From Diphasiastrum complanatum (Eukaryota; Streptophyta; Lycopodiopsida; Lycopodiales; Lycopodiaceae), in assembly GCA_029204225.1 (NCBI GenBank), contig CM055104.1:23420285-23484284 (forward strand): a stretch of DNA of 64,000 nt. Reading direction: 5' to 3'. The notes under the pieces were generated by a model that was not told the DNA's origin, searched no databases, and saw only the letters and a program-made list of their open reading frames with translations. A program made the position numbers and the translations under genes. Shown one piece after another: positions 10,735 through 22,459 of this stretch (positions within the stretch are counted from its first letter, which is position 1; every line of letters starts with the position of its first letter).

Positions 10735-12700
10735 GGATCTTAAAAATTAATTCATACTCTAAAAACAAGCGTATAGTCCACCGAAGAGATTGGAAATGGT
10801 TTGTGTGTGGTACTACTGAAATCAGATTCAACGTGAAGTACAGTTCTAAAATACATGGAAGAGCAGTATGATATCGCGAGTTCCTCAGGCGTCAAAGATG
10901 GCCATCGTCTGATCAAAAACTGAGGAGTCGTAAATGTCCGTGTTCTGATCAGAGTGAGTATACAAGTGCGATCAAACAGCAAAGAAAGTGCATTCAATCA
11001 CGACAAGCATTCATCTACGTTGTACATAGATAAAAACGTGCTGCTACTATATTACATTGAAGCACTAGCAATTACAACCAAAAATTGACGGCGTAATTGG
11101 GAGGCTCAAATAATGCGTCTCATGGACGGAGCCAACCAACAATCTGTGCTTGGATGATCTAATTATAGATTTTATCCGTGTATTAACTACAATAAATGAT
11201 TGTCACCTAATTAGGTAAGCCGCTTGTACTTGGAAGTATATGGCTTCTGTGACAATTTACATAGTGTATACTGTCAACCCATAAGGAATGTTGACGTGGA
11301 CGAGGGCGTTGCAAATCCTCTCACTTTGCTTTATAACAGAAGTGGCTTTCTCTCACTTCGCAAATTTCAGAAGTGGCTAGGAACATTCCTCGTTCAAAGT
11401 AGATGACCTTCGGCATTTTTTCTCTCTCTTTGAGATTTTGCGAAAAAGACGAAGGTGCTCTTAAAAAGACAAACATGTCTTTAAAACAGTTCAACATGAA
11501 AAATGGATGACCTTCGAGAATTTTCTCTCTCTTCGTGAACTTTTTGCGAACAAAGTTGAAGGTGTTAAAAATTATTTGAACTTTTGAACTGTCATGAACA
11601 TTTTGCGAAAAAGTCGAGGGTGTTTAAAATAGTTGAACTTTTGGATTGTCGTGAAACTGTTTACTGAAATGTTTACAGATCCCCTGATCCAGAGGATCTG
11701 TTTACTACAATTCTTTTTCTTCTTGCTTATAGCTTATACGGCTTGGTATTCTGCCTGTTACCAGGCTTCAGGGCATTCGTTATGTGTGCTCTTAATATTA
11801 TGATGCCAAACCAGACAAAAGGGATAGATTGTCATTGTAGTATATTTTTCCTGTCCTGCCTGTCAGAGGACTATTCAAGGTCAAACTCTCTTGAACGCAC
11901 TTACATTCATACATAGATGCAAGCCAAGAACACTCATTCATAGATCAGAATGCAGCCCAAATGCAATAGATTCTACAACTACCTACTCTTAAACAAACTG
12001 AATCAGATTCTTTACTAAACTGAGCTACACTTGCATGAATTGACAAAACAAGAACCAAGAGCTAATCTACAACATTTTAGAAGTCCAAAAATCAAGAAAC
12101 CAACCAATCTATTGATTTTTGGACATTCCAAGAACATCAATAACTGGAATGTCAGAGAATATGCAAGATTTACACCATAGATCCAGCCTATTTAGTTTAC
12201 CTGAATGTTGGTTCCTACATCAATCCACAAACACGAAAAGAAGCTAATCCACTTTACAAAAGCAACAAATCTAATCCACTCTACAGTCCACAACCACACA
12301 CAAAAGGAGGGAAGGGCAAGATCATAAATGCATCAATCAAGAAACAAACATGATAAGGAGCTCAATGGATGCACCAAACTCATGAAGGCTCTTCTCATTT
12401 CAGCATGGAGTTGATACAATTCACAAAAAGCTCCTCTTCACAAAGAGGGAGTCTCTTAAATAAGCAAGAGAGCTCCTTAGTTGGCATCCTAGTGGAATTT
12501 CCACATTTCACAAATTACAAATGGAATAATGCTCTCCACTAGAGGTCACCATCAAAAGGTGGCTCACTACTTTCTTTAAGAGGGGTCTACTTGCATTTAT
12601 TACATTTGCCTAGAAATACTAGTTCCTACATGGTCATTCCATCTTCCGGGATTCACCATGAGGCTTACACAGTTCTTGCATGTCCTTCCTAGCTAGTATT
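10735..12700. other. Gene-free stretch with degenerate tandem repeats
   Basis: No supported gene. Between about 11402 and 11660 a unit of roughly 75-105 bp recurs three times in decayed form (gaccttcggc or gaccttcgag, then ctctctctt, then tttgcgaaaaag, then gaaggtg). Short open frames at 10752-10997 and 11224-11406 have no recognisable content. Confidence 0.5.
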
Positions 12701-12719
12701 TCTCGGCTCTCAGTCTTCA

Positions 12720-13730
12720 TTAGTCTCGTCTTCTCATAGACCTCCTCGGTCTAAGGTGAGAGGTGCTCTTGGGTTGCTCCGTCCAAGTATCTTTGGGATT
12801 GGTCAGAATCAGCCAACATCATCCCACCCCTAATGTGTTGCAGGACCCACTGCAACTCATATTGGACGATGTCGCTCTGATTTGCATTGGCATCTTCAAT
12901 CGTCACTTGGAAAAGCATAGATCCTCGTTCGCTTACATAAAACCAAGTGCTTATTGTCGCCAGTCTTTAATACAAAAACTGTTTTTCACAAATTGCCGTA
13001 GTTTAATTAGAGTGTCTTATTCCTGCAATTGGTTGACATTCTCAAAATTGGAGAGCTCTCAGCAGCTTCACAACTTGCATGCTCGAGTGCTTTCCATGTG
13101 TCTCTTTGTTTTGTCACTTGTATATGCCATTTACGGTTTCATCTTTGGTGTCTTGGCAGATTCTATCTTTTGGGAGGTCTGTATCCTCCATTTGCTTCTG
13201 GGTGTTTCTGTGTTCTTCTCTCAGTTGAAGTTCCAGTCTCAAGGAAAACCTTTGATCTGCAGTTGCACAAACTTTGATTATCAGTCTCAAGGGGATGAAA
13301 TCATCAAAAATTGGTGGTAGGAACAATTTTGGATGGACGGTTTGGTAACGATAAGAAAACATGATGAAGGCTTGGTGGTAGGGTGAAGGAATTGATAATT
13401 TTACAGTTGCAGACTTGGACCCTTGCAATGTCGAGCTTTAACCACCACTTGTTGGGTGAGGAGCTTGCTTTACTTGCAAGTTCACGGTTGTCTTCATCTT
13501 TCATTTTGTGCAGCTCTTTCTTTTGATCCGTTAATTTTGGATCTCTTTGGGCTTCATAAGAGGGGATTCAACTATTATTACTCCAGAGAGTTTCTTTTGA
13601 TCAAGATTGATTTGACTCATCTATTGCTTAAGTTTTGTCCTTTCCTCCTCAGCTTCTTGGATCTTTCTCTTTATTTCTTCTAGCTGCTTTGCCTGTTTCT
13701 GTGGATCTTTTCTAGTTGAACAACTGTTGG
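12720..13730 (-). pseudogene. Unidentified coding relic with coiled-coil-like segments
   Basis: The minus strand has protein-like stretches between stops and shifts: QAKQLEEIKRKIQEAEEERT near 13650-13710, a Glu/Arg-rich segment (LREEHRNTQKQMEDTD) near 13200, and a longer clean stretch containing VTIEDANANQSDIVQYELQW, GGMMLADSDQSQRYLDGATQ near 12775-12915. Heptad-like charged residues suggest coiled coils. I do not recognise the family. It ends just before the Tat LTR at 13725. The plus-strand reading frame over 12763-13320 is judged to be its shadow. Confidence 0.35.
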
Positions 13731-14454
13731 AGGGTTTGCGGATCCCAAGGCAACCCTAACCCTAGTTAATAAGTGAGAGGGATTTGGCACCCTGTGTGTG
13801 TAAGTCCAACCCGATGATCACATAGTTATTTGATAAATTAGAATGTTAATAAAAGGACTTTAGGCCTTTTTGCGGGACTTTTAATGTCGCAGGGCCTAAA
13901 TGTCAAGTTAGTGAATAAAGTTGGGTTTCCCTCTAATTTTGATGGTTCCCACACTTTTTTAAATTTGAATAAAAAGAGAGGCAAGACTGGACCAATAGGA
14001 TTCAGAGGCTAGGGTCCTCCTCTCTACTATAAAGAGGGACCAACTCGAGTTGTTCCTCATGTTCATTTCCTCATTTCAATAAAGCAGATTGGTTCTCTTT
14101 AAAAATGGATTGATGAATGTCCTTGCTCTTTCTCTCTTTCCCTCCATTTCTCATGCTTTCTTTGGTATTTGCTAATTGTTGGATCTGGTCATTATTGGGA
14201 TTGCTATTTCTTATGCTTTTTGTGAGAGAGAAAGGGAGAGAGACAAGAGCAAGTTTCTATCATTGTTGTGGATTTAGGGTTAATGGATGTAGTGTTAATG
14301 GATGTTAGTGTTAGATCCTCCATTCATGTTGAAATTTGAACTATACTATCGCTCTCATGGGAACGAACCTCCGCGTGACAACTAACTTCATCTCTTTGAT
14401 GCTAGATTGACTAGATCTTGGATTCAGGTTAGGCAAGGAAAGAAACCCACTACA
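13725..14454 (+). repeat. 5' LTR of Tat element G
   Basis: It starts TGTTGGAGGGTTTGCGG and ends ...CCACTACA. It aligns with the minus-strand LTR at 61226-61983 at both ends and through the middle. tactataaagaggg near 14026-14040 is a TATA-like promoter, and aataaag follows near 14080. Confidence 0.8.
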
Positions 14455-14458
14455 GTTT

Positions 14459-14476
14459 TGGCGCCGTTGCCGGGGA
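14459..14476 (+). other. Primer binding site of element G (tRNA-Asp type)
   Basis: tggcgccgttgccgggga is the canonical site of plant Tat/Athila retrotransposons, four bases after the LTR end. Confidence 0.9.
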
Positions 14477-14479
14477 GCT

Positions 14480-15668
14480 ACGCCAATTTTTTAGTTTGCA
14501 ACATGTTTGGCTGATGGTTAGCTTGCATTAGGCATCTTGTCGTGGCATGAATAGTGTTAAAACTGCATTGTAGGGATAGTTTGGGATTGATTTTGCTAGA
14601 TTTTGAGTGGATTTGATTGTTTGAAATCTAATCTGATTATTAAATAGGGAAAGCTATTCAGATCACTAATCTTAAGATCCATTTGGATCTAAGATATCAA
14701 AGAAAATAACAAAAATCTGTCAAATTTGGTCAAAAAGAGGCAAAAAGCGTCATCAGAGCCCAGAACTTTTTACCCTCTTTCAATAAACCTTCGCCGAGTT
14801 TCAGACACCTTCGGTTTTGTTTACAAAACCTTCAGTTTGAAGGGCGAAGATTAATTCCCAGCAGATTTCCAAAAACATTAGAAAAACCACCAAAAAATAC
14901 CAAAAATTATCAATATCCTAAAAAATACAGAAAAAGAACCTTCCTCCAATTCACTGTGCTTAGATGTGATTCAGATCTATCTACTGCCAGGTCGGCGAAG
15001 AATAATACCAAAAATAGAAAGGTTTTTTAGAGGATCAGTTGTCAGATTGTCATATTTTTGCCAAAAAAGTCACTTTTTTGCAAAATTACCAGTATTACTC
15101 TTGATCCTTCGCCAGAACCTTCGCCGAGTTTCCAGAACATTCTATTTACATAAAAATACTATTTTTGAGTTTGGCGAAGATTTATCTTGATTAGATCACA
15201 AAAAATCTTGATTTTTACCTTCGCCATATCACAAAAATTGTATTTTCTTGTGTCATAAACCTTCGTCCGGTTGTCCATAGTTTAATCTGTGTCAGATCTT
15301 CCATCTGAGAAATTGACGAAGGTTATTTTTCAAAAAATTGCCAGAAAAGTGTTCAGAGAGTTTTTATCCCAAAATAGCACTATTGAACCTTCGCCGAGCT
15401 AACCTTTGTCTAGATAACCTTCGTCAGTCCTATTTTTAGTTTCTGATTTTCCAGATCAAGTTTCTGTCAAAATTTGGATCAGATATGATATATTCTGAAT
15501 TGGACTCTGAGAGATTTATCATTTTTTAGAAGTATTGATTGATCGAATTTTGGGTAGCTTTTCATCATATAGAATCAGATTCTTGAAAAGTGGAATAGAG
15601 CTAGCAGATCTAATCTGAGATAGTTTTTGGAAAAATCTATATCCAATCACATTATCAATTTGATCTAA
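14480..15668 (+). other. Leader of Tat element G with clustered ACCTTCGYC motifs
   Basis: No gene is visible in the 1.2 kb between PBS and gag. About a dozen copies of accttcgcc/accttcgtc or their reverse complements (ggcgaag, gacgaagg) are spread over 14787-15430, often in opposite pairs. Confidence 0.6.
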
Positions 15669-16613
15669 ATGGCTGCCCTTGGAGCTGCTCCTGGAGGTGC
15701 TCCACAGGAGGTCAATCCAGTTATTGCTAGAAGAGCACCCCGATTGGATCTACCCAAATATAATGGATTAACAGATCCAGTTTGATTTCTTCAGATCTAT
15801 GCTGAATCCTGTGAGGTCTATGGTGAGATTTATTCTCAAGATAAACTTAAGTTGTTTCCTTTGGCCTTAACAGGTGCAGCACAAGATTGGTACTATAACC
15901 AAGATAAAATTGAGTGTACAGATTGGGAGGTTGTTAAACGAGCCCTTATCACACGGTTCAAACCGCGGAAGTTTATGGAAGACCCTTTCTTACTTTTAAG
16001 TAAAATTAAAATGGGAAAGCGGGAAATGGTTCGAGATTACATCGAAAGGGTGAAACGTCGTAGATCTGAATGTGAGCCTGAGCTTATTAATGAAAATGCC
16101 ATGATTATGTGGTTTTTGTCAGGTCTACCTAAACGGATCAAACGTGAACTGAAATGCCATAATGAGTACGCACTTTTGCAAAATGCGATGGATGATGCAA
16201 TTCGGAAGGAGGATGAAGATTCAGATGATGAGCCAAATGTCAGTATGTTGCCTTATACAGCAGGGCAGACTACTACGACATCCACCACTATCGCATCAAC
16301 GAATGCCAATGCTACTGCAGAAATGATGCTCAATGAGTTCGAGAAACTTGGAAAGACCCAACAGAAACAGATGGAAAAGTTGCAGTTGCAATTTGATGAG
16401 AAGATCAAAGCATTGAAAAATTTCCACGGAGAAGCGAACAAGGAACCTGAGAAGTTTGCAAAGACTTTTCCTACCAGGGAAAATGTCTGGTGTTCTATTT
16501 GTACAGGAAATAACACAGTGAACGAACAATTGAAAAAACGAATGGAAATTAATGTTTGCCATCTGTGTAATTCACCTGACCATGAGACCGCCTTTGGCAA
16601 CTTCAACCCTTAG
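15669..16613 (+). pseudogene. Tat-type gag, N-terminal and central part, element G
   Basis: ATG at 15669 gives MAALGAAPGGAPQEVNPVIA. An in-frame TGA at 15783-15785 interrupts it (probably a former Trp codon). The frame is then open to 16613 through the capsid-like retrotransposon-gag region (LTGAAQDWYYNQ, then RALITRFKPRKF, then MGKREMVRDYIERVKR). Acidic and coiled stretches follow, then a first zinc-type segment CHLCNSPDHETAFG that has lost its last cysteine. It is the structural protein of the particle. Only one stop in 315 codons suggests moderate age. Confidence 0.8.
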
Positions 16614-17330
16614 ATGATTCAGCAACGGTATGCCCAAATGGGATATCGAGATCCACGATATGGAGGCAATCTAGCAGCAAGACTATGACAATCTACTCTT
16701 GGATACCTGGAGCGTCTGGCCTTGCCTGCCCCACCAAAGCACTTCGCTCCTCTTGCCAATTTGATGGAACCTGAACCTTACGGAAGTGTTGAGCAATGGA
16801 GCTATGGTAATGATCAGGAAGGTGGATCTTCAAAATAGTATGCCATTTATGCTGCCGCTCAACAACAAGTCTCGAGAAATTGGGCCAGAGCACCACCTGG
16901 ATGCTTTGCATGTGGAGAAAATCACAGAGTTGTAGAATGTCCAAATAAAGAAAAATTTGTACCATTCTGTCATGACTCTGGATATGGACATTGCTATAAA
17001 GACTGTCCAGCAAGACCAAAGCCACCATCAACTACAGCACCTGTAAATTTGATAACAATCAAGCAAGTATCGGTAGCTCATAATAAACCAAGTGCACCCT
17101 TGATGGTGGTCACCAGAGCACAAAAGCAAAAAGAACCAGTAGTGGATTCAGTACCTGCTGATTCTATACCATTGAAGGTTACACCAACAACATCGAAAGT
17201 TTATCCAAATCTTAACGTAGAAAAACGAAGATATCAGGATATGAGACAGAGGATTAAGCATCTGCAAGAAGAAGAAAAACTTGAAGCTGCTAAAGTAATA
17301 GCTGAAGTTTGGTCTTCACCATTGTAGCCT
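16614..17330 (+). pseudogene. Tat-type gag C-terminal part with second zinc knuckle, element G
   Basis: It continues in the same region with stops at about 16686 and 16837. CFACGENHRVVECPNKEKF, then FCHDSGYGHCYKDCPARPK near 16905-17020, gives paired Cys/His knuckles. A Lys/Glu-rich helix (RQRIKHLQEEEKLEAAKVIA) ends the frame near 17327. Confidence 0.7.
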
Positions 17331-17426
17331 TCAAGAAATTTACGTACGGATATGAATGATCAATTACATCATCACGAAGAACCCTTTAAGATGATGGAAC
17401 CGAAAGCATCGCATACATAATTACTC

Positions 17427-17745
17427 ATGAATATTTTGTCTAGCAAGATCAATATTTCATTGAGAGAGCTTCTAAAGTTGGTGCCAAAAGCAAAAGAAGT
17501 CTTAGCGCAAAAGTTAGCTCAAGAAGAATCAGAAGACCATCAGGAGCCGCTCTTTTGTGCTGGATTTGAAGAATCTAACGATGTACTACATGTTGGAGCA
17601 GCTTGGGAAAGTGAACAAAAGAATATCACTCTGCCAATACAACATAGACAATTTTCTAAAGAAGCAGCCGTGATAGACGGCGGTTCAGGAGTTAACCTGA
17701 TTTCTACAAAGCTATGTACAAAATGTTTCATAGTGAGCTTGTAGC
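17427..17745 (+). pseudogene. Retroviral aspartic protease relic, element G
   Basis: The segment reads LPIQHRQFSKEAAVIDGGSG followed by VNLIS. This is the protease active-site region with DGGS in place of the usual DTGS/DSGS seen in other gypsy groups. The frame ends soon after, and no reverse transcriptase follows. The 17760-18130 stretch holds nothing recognisable. Confidence 0.65.
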
Positions 17746-18141
17746 TCATTTTACTAAAAAAGTCCATTTTGGATCCAAGCACAGCCCTAGGGTCAAGGAC
17801 ACCAAAATTTTAAGGTGTTGCTCATGGTGTCAAATTTGCAAAATCCAAAAAAAAAAAGTGTCATTTGGAACGATTAAAAATATTATTTTTTTGATATATA
17901 TCTTTTAACCGTTGTATAAAGGACTATTCTAGATATATGTGCCACCATGAGCATGCACAATTTGTGAGGGACTTGATGGTGGCTTTGGAGTTCGCATCTC
18001 AATCTATTTTCAGGGAATGGTTTGGAATCACTCACAAGAGCAGCATTGGAGCTAGCTTGGAGAGTATAGGTAGCTATACATCACATCACCATTGATCTCA
18101 AACCACTTTAAAATTGATTCATCAGTACAACAGAAAATGAC

Positions 18142-18592
18142 ATGCCTAAGAAGAACAACAAAATGGACTTTGCATATTCCCATTATGTATACCTACGGAA
18201 AATAGATCTCATAATTCAATCCATAAACACTAGATCCCTATCTAAATACAATCATAATATTGTAAATGATCATAATCTAATGGCATCACATATTTTTTGT
18301 TTACAAGAAATACAAGCCCATCATCACAAACTTTATTTTCCAACAACCTTCAAAGCCATTGCAGTAATGCCTTTACAAAATTGACAATATTGTATCATAA
18401 AACTCAACACCCTAAACATATTCAGTTATTTAATACATTGCATACTGAAATTATTCATGCTACATTTAGTTATAAAACTTATAGTCTACATATAATTGCA
18501 ATATATAGACAACCAATTTTAATATTCTCACATTTATTGAGCAACTAAACATAATACTCAACAACATTCTTCTATGTTTTGATACAGTTGAG
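18142..18592 (+). pseudogene. N-terminal half of an endonuclease/exonuclease/phosphatase (EEP) domain, Helitron2/Helentron type
   Basis: In two overlapping frames the plus strand gives SINTRSLSKYNHNIVNDHNL, then ASHIFCLQEIQ (the conserved active-site Glu region, xCLQE), then TILYHKTQHPKHIQLFNTLH, then YSLHIIAIYRQP, then LNIILNNILLCFDTVE. This is the layout of the EEP nuclease found at the C-terminus of the replicase-helicase in Helitron2/Helentron elements, and more distantly in LINEs. A frameshift lies near 18380. The relic stops at about 18591, exactly where the minus-strand half at 21167 takes up the domain. No Rep or helicase part is visible. The family assignment rests on remembered motif layout only. 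Confidence 0.5.
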
Positions 18593-20340
<1,748 letters not shown>

Positions 20341-20368
20341 AGTTAGGGTTTCTTTGAAATTAGCGTTT

Positions 20369-20371
<3 letters not shown>

Positions 20372-20449
<78 letters not shown>

Positions 20450-20460
20450 GGGGGGGGGGG
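20372..20460. repeat. (GA)n microsatellite with terminal G run
   Basis: GA repeats to about 20445, then about 12 G at 20449-20460. Confidence 0.97.
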
Positions 20461-20644
20461 AGTACAAAATATCAATGTTTGATGTTTGTACTTTGATTTA
20501 GTACAAAAATGAGACACCCATTCTGTTAAATTAGAGTGTTTTGTATTGCCATAATATTTTTTGAAAAATTTACTAATAATTCTTCAACATCTTATTGACT
20601 TTCTCTGGGTTATGATATGCTTTTTATAAAAAATGGGCATTGTG

Positions 20645-21000
20645 GCATTATGTGCTAAATTGCACTTTATTAAAAAGAAAATTGATGGTTTTTTTAAATC
20701 ACATATGTAATATATTGGTGAATGATTTGATCAATAAGCATTATGTAGACCTAGAATAAGGCCCTGCCTTTGCATTATGTCCTAATTTGCACTATCTTAA
20801 ATTTTTGGAAAATTGTCTTAATTGAAAGCATGGAAATGCATATTTTGGTAAAAATAATAGATCACAAATTCAGCTTTATATTTAATAAGATAGTATTTAT
20901 AGGAAAGTGATATGGATTTTGTTAATCACACATGTAATATATTGGCGAATGATCTGAGCAATAGGCATATGTAGATCTAGATAACGCTCTTGAATAATTT
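20645..21000. repeat. Imperfect tandem duplication containing the EEP domain end
   Basis: The unit beginning gcattatgtNctaaNttgcact occurs at 20645 and 20776. Each copy includes (minus strand) codons for NHSPIYYICD or DHSPIYYMCD, the end of the EEP domain. The second copy carries about 90 bp of extra sequence. Confidence 0.6.
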
Positions 21001-21167
21001 TGTATGTTTGTCCAAACATGATCAAATTGTGTGCCATATATAGTTGTCACGTGTTGCAAGGATAGGTGTATATCATATTGACGCATGAACGATTGAAGTT
21101 TTTGGATTTTTTTTTTTATGCTCAATGCATCAATATTCATGTTGCCAATTAGAACAACTGCTGACAA
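20922..21167 (-). pseudogene. C-terminal half of the EEP endonuclease domain, inverted
   Basis: The minus strand reads VVLIGNMNIDALSIKKKIQK, then LQSFMRQYDIHLSLQHVTTI, then YGTQFDHVWTNIQ, then YCSDHSPIYYMCD and a stop. These are the GDFN, DHVWTN and SDH motifs of the EEP fold (the first degraded to GNMN); the SDH histidine is catalytic in this family. It starts where the plus-strand half at 18142-18592 stops. It is a relic, and the frame upstream to 21278 has no recognisable EEP content. Confidence 0.5.
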
Positions 21168-21343
21168 CTGTCTTTTACATAGGTAGCGGCATAACGGCCC
21201 ATGCCTCTCACTACCATGAGTTCCTCTCATTACCTTTAAAGTCCCTACAACACGTAGCATAGGGTGGTAGCTATTCATAATGATGGGACATCTAACTATA
21301 AAGAAAAATTGTAAGCTAAAAGTTGGCCAGTATGGGATGGAAA

Positions 21344-21347
<4 letters not shown>

Positions 21348-21386
<39 letters not shown>

Positions 21387-21390
21387 TCTC
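21348..21390. repeat. (CT)n microsatellite
   Basis: About 43 bp, interrupted near its right end by short C runs. Confidence 0.95.
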
Positions 21391-21720
21391 CCCCCTTCCT
21401 GTTATTGTCACAATTCAGTTGTCCACACCACTCAATGTAGACTTTCAAAATAGCAAAAAGTTTCCCATTTATCCTATTTTTTAAGGCTATAGTATTTTAT
21501 ATGATTGTAATGGATACTTGGTGAGTATTTTGCCCAGTTTTTGAACAGCTTAATAAGCAAAATAGTCATCTGTTTTTTTCAGAAAAAAATTGGTGCTGTT
21601 TCTAACGTGTGCATCCTAGTGTCAGACTGCCCATGTGGCAGTTTCTGACTGCTTAGAAAAAGTCAAAGTGCTGATTATGCTTCATAAAGGATGAATAAAG
21701 TCAACGTATCCATTACGCAA

Positions 21721-21854
21721 TGGAAAGCGCCGGGCACAAGCCATTCTACCTGGTTCGGCTTTCCAAAAAAATTTGGGCTCAATCCCTCTGGGCCTCGCCC
21801 AAAAAATTCTGGAAATCCTTACCGGGCAGCCTGGCCTGTGCCCAGCTCCTTCCA
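21721..21854. repeat. Foldback element, about 134 bp
   Basis: The left arm (tggaaagcgccgggcac at 21721 onward) and the reverse complement of the right arm (tggaaggagctgggcac from 21854 inward) align without gaps over about 64 bp at roughly three-quarters identity, with about 6-10 bp between them. The sequence is GC-rich against its surroundings and lies 440 bp past the MADS stop codon. It may be a small MITE or a structured RNA in the 3' flank. Confidence 0.6.
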
Positions 21855-22294
21855 TAGTATGTATATATATCGTAGTAGCGTAATTCAAATTGCTTTTTTG
21901 GGAGCAGGGACACGCAAACTTACAAATGCAACATTAAAAAAAGTAAAATTCAATCTCAGAATGTTGATTCAATCTCCTATGATCCTATCTAAGGTAGAAG
22001 TGGATATGTAGCTCATCCTCGTAGTGTCTTGTGTACATCACAAACATGCTTCATACAGCTTTGTACATCTTTTGTCCTGAACTTCCACTCGCTTATTGTC
22101 TCCGTATTGGACAAAAATGTGGATGTGAAACGTCTACCTCTTTTGGTACAAATCAGTTAGATCAATGATTTGCAGTAGGCCTCTCAGTTGGTGGATGCGG
22201 TTGATATGGGCTGTTGAAACATAGAACATGATGAAGGTGAGTCACAAGTCTTGAATATAATAAATTAGCATTGAATGAAAGTGTCTACTAGTAT

Positions 22295-22459
22295 CTACCC
22301 CAATTTCAACAACTTTCCGAGGTCGTGGATGTCTTCTGTCCGTGTGAGGTGATTTAGTTGAACTGAGATTTCCTTTGGGGTTTGCTCACATGGAGGTTCC
22401 CTTGTCTCCATGTTCATATTATCTAGCATTTGTTCCGTCTTCTCGTGATGTGCAGCAAT
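22295..22459 (-). other. MADS-box gene exon 7 (C-terminal region and stop)
   Basis: 165 nt, phase 0, 54 residues (IAAHHEKTEQML ... LGKLLKLG) and TAG. The acceptor is ttttgcag. The stop overlaps a possible donor (ggg/gtagat), so a further exon by alternative splicing is possible. The ending KLLKLG faintly recalls the LKLGL tail of SVP-like proteins. Confidence 0.85.

Larger units (their letters stand above)
13725..17760 (+). mobile_element. 5' half of a Tat/Athila-type Ty3/gypsy element (element G)
   Basis: In order: 730-bp LTR, PBS complementary to the tRNA-Asp type used by Tat/Athila elements, a 1.2-kb leader, gag with zinc knuckles, and the aspartic protease. The sequence stops being recognisable at about 17750, and no 3' LTR is nearby. 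A related LTR lies at 61226-61983 on the other strand. Confidence 0.8.

Noticed and set aside
12763-13320. Plus-strand 185-codon frame with hydrophobic segments
   Set aside because: The minus strand of the same region shows more protein-like sequence with charged helices; the plus frame shows no family features.
14117-14308. 63-codon hydrophobic frame
   Set aside because: It lies wholly inside the Tat LTR and is not conserved in the other LTR copy.
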